Assembly: GCA_047974405.1 (NCBI GenBank)
Contig: JBKECI010000028.1
Coordinates: forward strand, 1-64,000
Length of the DNA stretch: 64,000 bases
Direction of reading: 5' to 3'
Source: UPXZ01 sp047974405
GTDB taxonomy: Bacteria; Bacteroidota; Bacteroidia; Bacteroidales; Paludibacteraceae
Under the pieces are notes generated by a model. That model saw nothing but the letters and a program-made list of their open reading frames with translations, was not told the origin of the DNA and searched no databases. A program made the position numbers and the translations under genes. Within the stretch, counting starts at the first letter, position 1; each line of letters starts with the position of its first letter. Shown piece after piece: positions 8,378 to 17,027 of this stretch.

Positions 8378-8761
8378 ATGAAAAAAGAGATTTATACTGT
8401 TGAGTACCCTATGAATAATGCTTCGTCGGGGGTGCTTTGGAAAGTTATCGGTACACCGCTCGGATTGGCCGAATGGTTTGCGGACGGCGTTACGGTAAAC
8501 GATACCGAATACACCTTTTCTTGGGAAAACAATGATATGACAGCCATACTATTGCAAACCAAACCCGGTAAGCTTATCAGGTTTCAATGGGAAGAAGATG
8601 CCGGCTCCGATACCTACTTCCAGATTGAGATTAATATGCAAGACCTAACGGGGAATGTGGCTTTGATAGTTACAGACTTTGCAGAGCCGGAAGATAAGGA
8701 AGACGCCATTCTTCTTTGGAATAACCAAATAGAAACTATGAAAAGAAAGAACGGGATTTGA
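8378..8761 (+). CDS. START-like domain protein
   Basis: A 127-aa protein of the START/SRPBCC (AHSA1-like) superfamily, which forms a helix-grip pocket for small hydrophobic ligands. Supporting signs are the N-terminal VEYPMN segment, LWKVIGTPLGLAEWFADGV near 20-38 (the typical W...P..L..WF start of the helix), and a C-terminal amphipathic helix near 105-125. Such single-domain proteins are widespread in Bacteroidota with no proven function. It lies 41 bases after cdd and is probably on the same transcript. Confidence 0.82.
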   Translation: MKKEIYTVEYPMNNASSGVLWKVIGTPLGLAEWFADGVTVNDTEYTFSWENNDMTAILLQTKPGKLIRFQWEEDAGSDTYFQIEINMQDLTGNVALIVTDFAEPEDKEDAILLWNNQIETMKRKNGI

Positions 8762-8986
8762 GGTAACATAAGAAAAGCTACTCCTCAATCATAATCAGTT
8801 TATTTTCTTATATTTATACAGCATTATTCCCGTATTGTTTTTTTTATATAACCTCGCAAATAATCTGTGTAGTGTAGCCTCTTTCTTTTTGGGATATTTA
8901 ATCTTTTTCGCGATTACTACTTTATTAAAACAATAAGCGAGTGACTAAGTTATTTCACCTGTTTTATATTGTCTGAATATCATTAT

Positions 8987-9027
8987 ACAAAAAAGAGATG
9001 TCAAACAAAATGACATCTCTTTTTTGT
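8987..9027. terminator. Bidirectional terminator
   Basis: Perfect 17-base arms (8987-9003 and 9011-9027, core GAGATGTCA/TGACATCTC) with a 7-base loop and A/T runs on both sides. It serves the OmpA-family gene on the minus strand, 26 bases after its stop, and can also stop reading from the START-like gene. The 225 bases before it hold nothing I can identify. Confidence 0.9.
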
Positions 9028-9052
9028 ATTGTTTTTGTAAGGCTTTTTCCTA

Positions 9053-10228
9053 TTATTTAGAAATTTCAAATTCTACACGGCGGTTTTTCTGGCGGCCTTC
9101 AGAAGTTGCATTTGAAGCGATAGGTCTGCTTTCTCCATAACCCACTGCGGTAAGTGCAGAGGCTGAAACACCTTTAGAAACCAGATAATTAACAACGGCT
9201 TTAGCACGTTTTTCGCTTAATTTTTGGTTGTAGGCATCGGGTCCTACGTTATCTGTATTACCTTGAATGCTTAACTTACCCCAAGTTGGATTGTTTTTCA
9301 AGATAGTAGCAATTTCATTCAACGTAGGATAAGAAGCGTCGGTCAATTTATCAGAATCAAATTCGAATTCGATATTGTCGAAAGAAGCGCTAACTGTACC
9401 TGATGGGCGGTTTGCCAAGTCTTTCAATCCTTGTTCCAAAGCAGCTAAGCGGTTTTCGATATCGCCCAGTCTCTTATCTGCGTTATTGAGTCTTTTGCTG
9501 AGAGCAGAATCGTCATAGGGGTTTGATACATTGTTTACAACAGGTTCTGGAGCAGGATAATATTGATCCATAGTCAAATCGCGAACATGGCTTGATTGTG
9601 AACCCAGTTTGAAACGAAGAGATATCATTGCGGTTAGAGCGTCGTTGTTTTTATCTTTATCGTATTGTTTGCTACCCAAGTCTTCTCTGTAGTAGTTGCG
9701 GTATCCGGCTTCCAGACCCAAAGCTACTCTTCTTCCTAAATTCAATTCGGCAGCCAAAGCTGAAGTAAACAAGGGAGATACTCCGTCATTTTTTTCTCCA
9801 CTGTTAAGTTCACTGTTGTAAATTCCTACCCCTGCGCCAAAATTGGAGTAAACATTAAATTTAGCACTGTTTCTGTGTGGGAAAAATAGATTAGTCAAGT
9901 TGATAGATGCAAACAAGGTGGGGTCGATTGTGTATCCTGTCAAAACGTTTCTGTTATAATGCATCCAATCTACATTCAACCCCAATCCTACTAAAGGATT
10001 GCATGTTTTTTCGATTGAGACTCCTGCACCCCAACTGGCATCGCTTAAGTATTGTCCTAGCTGACCATCAAATCCCCAATATTCTGTAGGAGTTGAAGTT
10101 GGAGTTACCCGATAGTAGGTAGCGCCACCTTTCAGTGCTATAGACCATTTGGATGCCTCTGTTGTTTGAGCGTTTGTAAAAGTAGCTGCGCTTGCAATTA
10201 CCAATACACCTAATAATAATTTTTTCAT
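9053..10228 (-). CDS. OmpA-family outer-membrane protein
   Basis: A 391-aa envelope protein. A signal peptide (about 1-20, ending TNAQ) is followed by an N-terminal beta-barrel (about 25-210) rich in alternating aromatic strands, a linker with a short coiled-coil-like stretch (about 240-270, RLNNADKRLGDIENRLAAL), and a C-terminal OmpA domain (about 283-391). That domain has IQGNTDNVGPDAYNQKLSEKRA and the NRRVEFEI end motif that bind peptidoglycan. It probably anchors the outer membrane to the wall and is likely abundant, as suggested by a good promoter and a strong terminator. Confidence 0.94.
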   Translation of the reverse strand: MKKLLLGVLVIASAATFTNAQTTEASKWSIALKGGATYYRVTPTSTPTEYWGFDGQLGQYLSDASWGAGVSIEKTCNPLVGLGLNVDWMHYNRNVLTGYTIDPTLFASINLTNLFFPHRNSAKFNVYSNFGAGVGIYNSELNSGEKNDGVSPLFTSALAAELNLGRRVALGLEAGYRNYYREDLGSKQYDKDKNNDALTAMISLRFKLGSQSSHVRDLTMDQYYPAPEPVVNNVSNPYDDSALSKRLNNADKRLGDIENRLAALEQGLKDLANRPSGTVSASFDNIEFEFDSDKLTDASYPTLNEIATILKNNPTWGKLSIQGNTDNVGPDAYNQKLSEKRAKAVVNYLVSKGVSASALTAVGYGESRPIASNATSEGRQKNRRVEFEISK

Positions 10229-10299
10229 TTTTTTCTTTTTTGTTATTAGCAGTTAAAAATTTATATTTTTAGATTTATTTTTCATGATGCAATTTTGAG

Positions 10300-10329
10300 C
10301 AAAAATACAACATATTTTTTAAAATGCAA
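10300..10329 (-). promoter_or_regulatory. Promoter of the OmpA-family gene
   Basis: On the minus strand TATTTTTG (10300-10307) is a -7 box, and TTGC (10326-10329), a near match to TTTG, lies 18 bases upstream. The leader would be about 65 nt. Confidence 0.6.
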
Positions 10330-10791
10330 TGTTTTTATAAAAAAAATGCAGCGTATTCAGCAAAAGATATAGCTAAAATGAAATAACTTACCATTTTTGA
10401 ACATATTCTTTGTAGATAGCAAATATAATGCCATTCTTATGTGTCTTTGCACCCTTGCCGAGAAAATGAAGTAGTTATCATTTTCTTTACTCTGAAATAG
10501 AAGAATGTAGCATGAAAAAAGATATTTATTTTTAAAAATAAAGTGTTCAGCTATATGTTTATGTTGAAACAATATATTGTTTATATTAATTGTTGACAAA
10601 ACATAAAGAGAGGGGTACAACAATATGAATATCCTCAAACGCTTTTGGTGGGAAAGCAGATGAAAATCAGAGAGACATTACTCAATATATTTATTGTTTG
10701 TGTTCTTTGCCTTGTAAGATTGTAATAACACAAAGCGTTGTGCAAAGTTAAATTACGACTGAAACATCAAATACAATTCTCAATTTTTATC
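10330..10791. other. Intergenic region without a recognisable gene
   Basis: About 460 bases between the OmpA-family promoter and the tyrS promoter. The open frames here are AT-rich, lack family resemblance and lack start signals. I see no hairpin with a T run and no RNA gene. Confidence 0.5.
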
Positions 10792-10799
10792 TATCTTTG
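10792..10799 (+). promoter_or_regulatory. -7 promoter box for tyrS
   Basis: TATCTTTG matches TAnnTTTG. It lies inside the longest open frame, so translation must begin downstream, at 10828. Confidence 0.6.
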
Positions 10800-10827
10800 C
10801 CAAAATTTTTCACATAAAACAAAAAAG

Positions 10828-12120
10828 ATGAATTTTATAGAAGAACTTACGTGGAGGGGGATGGTGCATACCATGATGCCGGGTACGGAAGAACAGTTAG
10901 AAAGAGAGATGACAACTGCGTATGTGGGTATTGATCCCACAGCCGATTCGCTGCACATAGGGCATTTGGTTGGGGTAATGATGTTGAAACATTTTCAGAG
11001 AGCGGGTCATAAGCCTATTGCACTTATTGGAGGAGCTACAGGTATGATTGGCGACCCTTCGGGTAAATCTGCCGAGAGAAATTTACTGGACGAAACTACT
11101 TTGCGACACAATCAAGACTGTTTGAAAAAGCAATTGGCCAAATTTCTTGATTTTGAAAGTAATGCTCCGAACGCAGCAGAATTGGTAAATAATTTTGACT
11201 GGATGAAAACATACTCTTTTTTGGACTTTATTAGAGATGTAGGGAAGCATATCACGGTAAATTATATGATGGCCAAAGACTCGGTAAAGAAGAGGTTGTT
11301 GGGAGAATCTAACGAAGGGATGTCGTTTACGGAATTTTCGTATCAATTGTTGCAGGGTTACGATTTTCTTTATCTGTATCAATATAAAGATTGCAAGTTG
11401 CAAATGGGAGGTTCTGACCAGTGGGGAAATATTACCACAGGAACAGAGTTGATTCGCCGAAAAGCAAATGGAGAAGCGTTTGCATTGGTCTGCCCGTTGA
11501 TAACGAAAGCAGATGGAGGAAAATTTGGCAAAACCGAAAGTGGTAACGTATGGTTAGACAAAAGATATACTTCGGCGTATAAATTTTTTCAATTTTGGTT
11601 AAATGTAAGTGATGAAGATGCTGAAAAATACATCAAAATTTTTACATTGATAGAAAAAGACGAAATAGATAAATTGATAAAACAGCACAGACAAGCACCG
11701 CACTTGAGATTGTTGCAAAAGCGCTTGGCAAAAGAGACAACTGTCATGGTACATTCTGACGATGACTACAATGCGGCGGTAGAAGCCTCAGAGATATTGT
11801 TTGGTAATGCCACATCGGAAATGTTGAAAAAACTTGATGAGGAAATATTGTTGAGTGTGTTTGAAGGGGTGCCTCAATTCAAGATTGATAAGGACGATTT
11901 GTTGTTTGGGATAAAAGTCGTTGATTTGTGTACAGAGAAAGCTGCCGTATTTTCGTCTAAAGGGGAGATGCGAAAATTGATACAAAGTGGGGGAGTAAGT
12001 CTGAACAAAGAAAAAGTAACAGACCAAGATACGATTATCGGCGTAAGTGAACTGCTGAATAATAAATATTTATTATTTCAAAAAGGAAAAAAGAATTACT
12101 TCCTTTTGATTGTAGAATAA
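10828..12120 (+). CDS. tyrS: Tyrosyl-tRNA synthetase
   Basis: A 430-aa class I aminoacyl-tRNA synthetase that charges tRNA-Tyr. The HIGH-type motif is SLHIGHLVGV near 41-50 and the KMSKS-equivalent is KFGKTESG near 231-238, the form usual in bacterial TyrRS. The tyrosine-binding motifs QLLQGYDF and QMGGSDQWGN are present, and a C-terminal S4 RNA-binding domain covers the last 70 residues. The ATG at 10828 follows the promoter box by 28 bases; an upstream in-frame ATG at 10738 precedes the promoter and is rejected. Confidence 0.96.
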   Translation: MNFIEELTWRGMVHTMMPGTEEQLEREMTTAYVGIDPTADSLHIGHLVGVMMLKHFQRAGHKPIALIGGATGMIGDPSGKSAERNLLDETTLRHNQDCLKKQLAKFLDFESNAPNAAELVNNFDWMKTYSFLDFIRDVGKHITVNYMMAKDSVKKRLLGESNEGMSFTEFSYQLLQGYDFLYLYQYKDCKLQMGGSDQWGNITTGTELIRRKANGEAFALVCPLITKADGGKFGKTESGNVWLDKRYTSAYKFFQFWLNVSDEDAEKYIKIFTLIEKDEIDKLIKQHRQAPHLRLLQKRLAKETTVMVHSDDDYNAAVEASEILFGNATSEMLKKLDEEILLSVFEGVPQFKIDKDDLLFGIKVVDLCTEKAAVFSSKGEMRKLIQSGGVSLNKEKVTDQDTIIGVSELLNNKYLLFQKGKKNYFLLIVE

Positions 12121-12179
12121 TTTTTCGGGAGTGATATTGTCTGTATTTTTTTGTGATAATATTTTGTTATCCCGAAAAA
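12121..12179. repeat. Inverted repeat between tyrS and tRNA-Gln
   Basis: Perfect 10-base arms, TTTTTCGGGA at 12121-12130 and TCCCGAAAAA at 12170-12179, with 39 bases between them. The right arm falls inside the spacer of the tRNA-Gln promoter. The loop is long for an ordinary terminator, so its role is unclear. Confidence 0.5.
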
Positions 12180-12193
12180 CAATGTTATCTTTG
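12163..12193 (+). promoter_or_regulatory. Promoter of tRNA-Gln
   Basis: TTTG (12163-12166) and TATCTTTG (12186-12193) are separated by 19 bases, a perfect match to the Bacteroidota housekeeping promoter. Confidence 0.85.
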
Positions 12194-12227
12194 CACCACT
12201 TTTTTGACAAAAGGTGAAACATAGAAT

Positions 12228-12298
12228 TGTCTCATGGTGTAATGGTAGCACTGCAGTTTTTGGTTCTGCCTGTCTAGGTTCGAATCCTGGTGAGACAA
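12228..12298 (+). tRNA. tRNA-Gln (anticodon TTG)
   Basis: A 71-nt cloverleaf. The acceptor stem TGTCTCA pairs fully with TGAGACA, the anticodon loop TTTTGGT carries TTG (CAA codon), the T loop is TTCGAAT, and the discriminator is A. The U1-A72 first pair is usual for glutamine tRNAs. CCA is not encoded. Confidence 0.97.
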
Positions 12299-12310
12299 CG
12301 TTAAAAATAG

Positions 12311-12341
12311 ACTCTATTACTTTATAGCAAAGGAATAGAGT
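12311..12341 (+). terminator. Terminator after tRNA-Gln
   Basis: ACTCTATT (12311-12318) pairs with AATAGAGT (12334-12341) and is followed by a T-rich run, 13 bases after the tRNA. Confidence 0.7.
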
Positions 12342-12373
12342 TTTATTTTTTATGTGCGTACTTCGTTTTTGTA

Positions 12374-12397
12374 ATCTGTGATCTGTGATCTGTGATC
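12374..12397. repeat. Heptamer tandem repeat
   Basis: Three and a half copies of ATCTGTG in tandem. The surrounding stretch 12342-12631 has no gene I can support; it also contains a TTTA microsatellite near 12430-12455 and otherwise looks like decayed intergenic DNA. Confidence 0.6.
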
Positions 12398-12631
12398 GGG
12401 AGTCTATTCTGTCGTGTTGTATTCCAAAGATTTATTTTTATTTATTTATTTATTTCCATATATCGGCTGGGCTACATGCCGTATCCTATCCTGTAGCGAC
12501 TAACTTTATAATTTCCTATCCATCGGTAAGCAAGATGGATTAAAACTATTTGTCGATTTTTTTTGAGAAAGATAAAAATATTTTTATGTTTTAGAAATAG
12601 TTATCAAAGGGCAAATTTGTAAAGAATGTTA

Positions 12632-13732
12632 CTATTTGGGTGCTATTCGGTAGAGATAAATGGCTACAAGCAGAAAAACGATATTGGGCAGCCAAACCGC
12701 CAGCAAAGTAGGCATAACTCCCCCAACGGCAAATGAAGACGACAGTGAGGTAAATAGTACAAACAGCGAACTTAGCGCCAATCCGATACCGAGGTTTAGC
12801 CCCATTCCACCTCTCGCTTTTTTTGAGGAGAGCGATATGCCGATCAAAGTCATAATAAGAACGGAAACAGGCATAGAAAAGCGCCTGTAGTACTCATCTT
12901 CAAAGGCTTGTATGCTACCTATACCCCGTTTCTTTTGTTTGTGAATGTAAGATTGGAGTTCAAAAAGAGACATTTTGGGAGCCTCCAAGGCTGTTATTGT
13001 AAATTCGTGAGGGGTAATCGGTATTTTAATATTGAGCCGTTCGCCGCGTGTCAGAGTCTCACGCATTTCGTCAAAGTCCCTTTTTACATAATTGTTGATA
13101 TGCCAACTGTGGATTGAATCCCACGTTATGGTCTCTGCTGTTAAGCGGGAAATTAATGTTTTGCCCCTGAACTTTTCGAGCGAGAATTTGTATCCGATAT
13201 TGGTGTTTTCTTCAAACCGTTCTATATACATGATTTCCCCTTTTGCTACCTCCATTTGAACGTTATGAGCATTTTCTGTTTTAAACCGCTCTACGTATTG
13301 ATTCTCAAAATCGAGTTTTACCTCGGTTGATTTCGGGATGACGAAAGCTCCGAGAATAAACGACATAAGCATAATGACACCGGACGATATGGCATAGGGT
13401 TTCATCAACCGTTTGAAACTGATACCGCTTGAGAGTATTGCTACAATCTCGGTATTGTTTGCCATTTTTGAGGTAAAAAATATTACCGACAAAAAAGTGA
13501 AAAGGGGCGTGAAAAGATAGGCAAAGAAAGGAACAAAATTTAGATAATAGTTAAAAATGATAGCTTTTAGAGGAGCGTTGTGTTCGTAAAAATTGTCAAT
13601 TTTTTCGGTAACATCGAAAACGACTGATATGCTCATAATCAGCAGTATAGAGAAAAAGAATGTCCCCAGAAATTTTTTGATTATATAAACGTCTATCCGT
13701 TTCAGTCCCAATTTTTGGAAGTCTATTTTCAT
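12632..13732 (-). CDS. LptF/LptG-family permease
   Basis: A 366-aa YjgP/YjgQ-family inner-membrane protein, a subunit of the LptB2FG ABC transporter that pulls lipopolysaccharide out of the inner membrane. Three hydrophobic segments in the N-terminal third (about 20-40, 60-85, 110-130), a periplasmic domain (about 135-270) and three more membrane segments (about 285-362) give the family topology. The N-terminal YIIKKFLGTFFFS is the usual coupling region. It could be LptF or LptG; sequence alone does not decide. It follows tgt by 21 bases on the same strand. Confidence 0.9.
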   Translation of the reverse strand: MKIDFQKLGLKRIDVYIIKKFLGTFFFSILLIMSISVVFDVTEKIDNFYEHNAPLKAIIFNYYLNFVPFFAYLFTPLFTFLSVIFFTSKMANNTEIVAILSSGISFKRLMKPYAISSGVIMLMSFILGAFVIPKSTEVKLDFENQYVERFKTENAHNVQMEVAKGEIMYIERFEENTNIGYKFSLEKFRGKTLISRLTAETITWDSIHSWHINNYVKRDFDEMRETLTRGERLNIKIPITPHEFTITALEAPKMSLFELQSYIHKQKKRGIGSIQAFEDEYYRRFSMPVSVLIMTLIGISLSSKKARGGMGLNLGIGLALSSLFVLFTSLSSSFAVGGVMPTLLAVWLPNIVFLLVAIYLYRIAPK

Positions 13733-13753
13733 CTGTTTATAATTGATGTTTTG

Positions 13754-14905
13754 TTACAATCTATTTCCCAATCGATATACCATCTCTTTTTTCCAAGAAG
13801 AGAAATTACCTGCTTTAATATGCAATCGGGCTTCCGCAGCCAACCATAGATAGAACGACAGATTGTGAATGGAGGCAACTTGCATACCCAGAAGCTCTTT
13901 GCTTATAAAGAGATGTCTCAAGTATGCTTTGGAATAGACTTTGTCCACATACGAAGTTCCCCATTCGTCTAATGGTGAAAAATCGTTTTTCCATTTTTCA
14001 TTTTTTATATTAATGATTCCCCGCGAGGTGAAAAGCATTCCGTTTCGTCCGTTTCTTGTGGGCAGTACACAATCAAACATATCTACCCCCCTATCAATAG
14101 ATTCCAACAAGTTAATGGGAGTGCCTACTCCCATTAAATAACGTGGTTTATCTTTGGGTAGTATCTCGTTTACTACCTCTATCATTTCATACATAACCTC
14201 TGTTGGTTCTCCAACTGCCAAGCCCCCTATAGCATTTCCCTCCCTATTTTGCGAAGCGATAAACTCTGCCGACTGTTTTCTCAACTCATGATACACACAT
14301 CCTTGCACTATCGGGAAAAAAGTTTGTGAATAACTGTATTTGGGCTGAGTTTCATCAAATCGTTTCAGTCCGCGCTGCAACCAGCGGTGTGTGAGCTCCA
14401 TCGATTTTTTTGCATAGTTGTAATCGGCGGTACCCGGAGTACATTCATCAAATGCCATAATGATATCTGCCCCTATTGAGCGTTGGATATCAGCTACTTT
14501 TTCCGGAGTAAAAAGATGCTTACTCCCATCAATGTGCGAGCGAAAAACTACCCCTTCTTCTTTCATTTTTCTGTTACCTGCCAAAGAAAACACTTGAAAA
14601 CCGCCACTATCTGTCAAAATGGGATGTTTCCACCCGTTAAACTGGTGCAGTCCGCCTGCTTGTTCCAATATGTCTATACCGGGGCGCAGGTATAGGTGGT
14701 ATGTGTTACCCAAGATAATTTGTGCTTTAATATCCTCTTCCAATTCGTGAAAATGAACGGCTTTGACAGATGCGGCTGTCCCTACAGGCATGAAGATAGG
14801 TGTTTCTATCTCGCCATGGTCAGTTTGTATCAATCCGCAGCGGGCGTTGCTGTTGGGGTCGGTATGTTGAATTTTGAAAGTCATTGTTTTATTTATGTCT
14901 ATCAA
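13754..14905 (-). CDS. tgt: tRNA-guanine transglycosylase
   Basis: A 383-aa enzyme that exchanges guanine for a queuosine precursor at position 34 of GUN-anticodon tRNAs. Asp99 in TDSGGFQVFS is the conserved active-site acid and Asp278 in FDCVLPTRNGR aligns with the nucleophile. GNTYHL near 66-71 is also conserved. The usual zinc motif CxCxxC before YLRHL is missing: the stretch at about 311-325 has no cysteine, though the histidine in ASIHNL remains. A start at 14884 (Met8) is an alternative. The gene lies just upstream of the Lpt permease gene, a common Bacteroidota arrangement. Confidence 0.94.
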   Translation of the reverse strand: MIDINKTMTFKIQHTDPNSNARCGLIQTDHGEIETPIFMPVGTAASVKAVHFHELEEDIKAQIILGNTYHLYLRPGIDILEQAGGLHQFNGWKHPILTDSGGFQVFSLAGNRKMKEEGVVFRSHIDGSKHLFTPEKVADIQRSIGADIIMAFDECTPGTADYNYAKKSMELTHRWLQRGLKRFDETQPKYSYSQTFFPIVQGCVYHELRKQSAEFIASQNREGNAIGGLAVGEPTEVMYEMIEVVNEILPKDKPRYLMGVGTPINLLESIDRGVDMFDCVLPTRNGRNGMLFTSRGIINIKNEKWKNDFSPLDEWGTSYVDKVYSKAYLRHLFISKELLGMQVASIHNLSFYLWLAAEARLHIKAGNFSSWKKEMVYRLGNRL

Positions 14906-15006
14906 TTCTGTTTATGAAATTCAAAGATTTTGAAATTTCTTCCGCTTACTACTCCCTCGCTATTTTCAATTTGTATTGCATTGGGTCGGTAAAGTTGTTT
15001 TTTGTT

Positions 15007-15591
15007 TTAGAGTTTCAAGAAATTTTCTAATATTCTTTGTCCCAATTTTCCCGATTTTTCGGGATGAAACTGTACGGCGATAAAATTGTTTTTCTGGATA
15101 GCAGAGCTGTATTCAATCCCATAGCTTGTCTGCGCCACAGTTTCAGCACATTTTTCCACATAGTAACTATGAACGAAATACATATATTCATTTTCCGCAA
15201 CATCTTTAAAAATAGACGATTTTAACTTGGAAATACTGTTCCATCCTATCTGAGGGATTTTCAAATCAATCTTCAGAAAATGTTTCACTTTCAAATCAAA
15301 AATACCCAAACATTCGGTATTGTTTTCTTCCGAATAACGGCACATCAACTGCATCCCGAGGCAAATCCCCAATACGGGTTGCTGTAAGTCTCGAATGAGT
15401 GTGTCCATTTTTTTCTCTTTCAAATAGTTCATTGCCGACGAGGCTTCTCCTACGCCGGGGAAAATAATTTTGTCCGAAGTTAATATCTCATCTTTATCGT
15501 CGGTTACGATTGCATCAACGCCTATTCGTTGCAGCGCAAACAATACCGATTGGATATTGCCGGCGTTGTATTTAATGATAGAAACTTTCAT
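15007..15591 (-). CDS. hisH: Imidazole glycerol phosphate synthase, glutaminase subunit HisH
   Basis: A 194-aa class I glutamine amidotransferase that feeds ammonia to HisF in histidine synthesis. The N-terminal YNAGNIQSV and FPGVGEA are HisH-specific. The nucleophile is Cys77 in GICLGMQ, with VHSYYVE in the middle and the catalytic His-Glu in QFHPEKSG near the end. No hisF, hisA or other his gene is in the window, so this copy stands alone between panD and tgt. It starts 14 bases after panD and is probably read on the same transcript. Confidence 0.92.
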   Translation of the reverse strand: MKVSIIKYNAGNIQSVLFALQRIGVDAIVTDDKDEILTSDKIIFPGVGEASSAMNYLKEKKMDTLIRDLQQPVLGICLGMQLMCRYSEENNTECLGIFDLKVKHFLKIDLKIPQIGWNSISKLKSSIFKDVAENEYMYFVHSYYVEKCAETVAQTSYGIEYSSAIQKNNFIAVQFHPEKSGKLGQRILENFLKL

Positions 15592-15604
15592 TGTGAAAGG
15601 GAAA

Positions 15605-15952
15605 TTAATGCAACTTATTGTAAGAGTCGGGAAAAATCACAGCCGGTTTGAATCGTTTGGCTTCATCCATTTCCATAGTGGTAAATGCCATGATAATAAT
15701 TATGTCTCCGGGCTGTACCAAACGAGATGCGGCTCCATTTAGGCAAATAGTGCCGGAGTTTCGCTCCCCTTTTATTGCGTAGGTTTCGAAACGTGCTCCA
15801 TTGTTGTTGTTTACAATGCTTACCTTCTCGTATTCGATGATGTTGGCAGCCTCCATCAGATTTTCGTCGATGGTAATGCTCCCTATATAGTTTAAATTCG
15901 ATTCGGTAATGGTAGCACGGTGAATTTTAGATTTTAATATCGTTACGTTCAT
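15605..15952 (-). CDS. panD: Aspartate 1-decarboxylase
   Basis: A 115-aa proenzyme that makes beta-alanine from aspartate for pantothenate synthesis. The chain cleaves itself between Gly24 and Ser25 (YIGSITID), and Ser25 becomes the pyruvoyl cofactor. The ING-like NNNNGARFETY and GAASRLVQPGD segments are family typical, and length is normal (E. coli 126). GGAG lies about 10 bases before the ATG, a rare clear Shine-Dalgarno in this window. It is followed by hisH and preceded on the same strand by panC. Confidence 0.96.
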   Translation of the reverse strand: MNVTILKSKIHRATITESNLNYIGSITIDENLMEAANIIEYEKVSIVNNNNGARFETYAIKGERNSGTICLNGAASRLVQPGDIIIIMAFTTMEMDEAKRFKPAVIFPDSYNKLH

Positions 15953-16083
15953 ATTTGTCTCCTGCCTTGTGGAAAAATAAAATTGTTTTAGATATTGCCA
16001 TTAAACCTCCAACAATTGGATTGGTTGGGGTAATTAAAGCCGTTTTTTTGGCAAGTGTTTATTTCTAATTAAAAAGCTCAAAT

Positions 16084-16932
16084 TTAATAATTCATAGAAC
16101 AATTGTCTATCAACCTCACTTCGCCACAGAAAACAGCTACACATCCTACGGCGGCATCGTTCCAGTTTTCAACGCATTGAAGCGTCTTTTTATTGACGAT
16201 TTCAAAATACTCCACTTTCAAATCGGGAATATTATCTATTTGCAAGGTAACCCATTCGACAATCTCTTTTGGTAATTTTGAGGGGACAAAGGTACGACTT
16301 TCAAATAAGATTTTGGATATATTGGCGGCATTTTTACGCTGCCCGGCTGTCAATCGTTCGTTGCGACTGCTCATTGCCAACCCCGAAAACTCTCTTACAA
16401 TGGGGCAATCTACTATTTCTACCGGAAAATTCATTGTTTTTGTCATTCGATGAATGATTGCCAACTGCTGAAAGTCTTTTAGTCCGAAATATGCTTTGTT
16501 TGGCAGTACAAGGCTGAAAAGTTTGCTTACCACTTGTACCACACCGTTGAAATGCCCTTGACGAAACTTACCTTCCATCACCCTATCCATCCCTCCAAAA
16601 TCAAAATTAAAGGTTTCTTTCATCTCATTTTCAGAATACATTTCGTCTGCCGGCGGGGCAAAAACACAGTTGCAACCAGTTACTTTTAGTATTTCAACGT
16701 CTTTGTTCACATCGCGCGGATATTTTTCCAAATCAGTTTTATTGTTAAACTGTGTCGGATTGACAAATACGCTTACCACGCACACATCGTTTTCGGATAC
16801 GCACTGCCTTACCAGTGTCAAATGTCCTTCATGCAAAGCTCCCATGGTAGGTACAAAACCGATGGAGCGGTTTTCGAGTTTTATTTTCGAAATATAAATT
16901 TCCAATTCTTTTTTTGTGTGTATAAGTTTCAT
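16084..16932 (-). CDS. panC: Pantothenate synthetase
   Basis: A 282-aa enzyme that joins pantoate and beta-alanine with ATP, the step that uses the PanD product. PTMGALHEGH near 28-37 is the ATP-binding HIGH-type motif, followed by VSVFVNPTQF, EKYPRD, and KDFQQL; SSRN near 185 is the KMSKS-like loop. Met at 16932 is chosen because the upstream in-frame ATG at 17007 lies before the promoter box, and the resulting length equals that of known PanC proteins. panC, panD and hisH are in the same direction. Confidence 0.96.
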   Translation of the reverse strand: MKLIHTKKELEIYISKIKLENRSIGFVPTMGALHEGHLTLVRQCVSENDVCVVSVFVNPTQFNNKTDLEKYPRDVNKDVEILKVTGCNCVFAPPADEMYSENEMKETFNFDFGGMDRVMEGKFRQGHFNGVVQVVSKLFSLVLPNKAYFGLKDFQQLAIIHRMTKTMNFPVEIVDCPIVREFSGLAMSSRNERLTAGQRKNAANISKILFESRTFVPSKLPKEIVEWVTLQIDNIPDLKVEYFEIVNKKTLQCVENWNDAAVGCVAVFCGEVRLIDNCSMNY

Positions 16933-16964
16933 CTTTTTTATATAAAAACAAGGGTTTGACAAAG

Positions 16965-16972
16965 CAAAAATA
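16965..16972 (-). promoter_or_regulatory. -7 promoter box for panC
   Basis: TATTTTTG on the minus strand, 32 bases before the chosen ATG and inside the longer open frame, which decides the start. Confidence 0.55.
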
Positions 16973-17027
16973 TAAAACAAATCGAGATAGTAGAATTTAG
17001 CCTCCACATTCCAATTTACTCTGGGAA

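Noticed and set aside
10357..10638. 93-codon frame upstream of the OmpA-family gene
   Set aside because: AT-rich text with no repeats, signal or family; no promoter or ribosome site; likely random intergenic sequence.
12374..12455. Short tandem repeats as a CRISPR array or regulatory repeat
   Set aside because: The units (7 bases and 4 bases) have no spacers; this is simple-sequence DNA.
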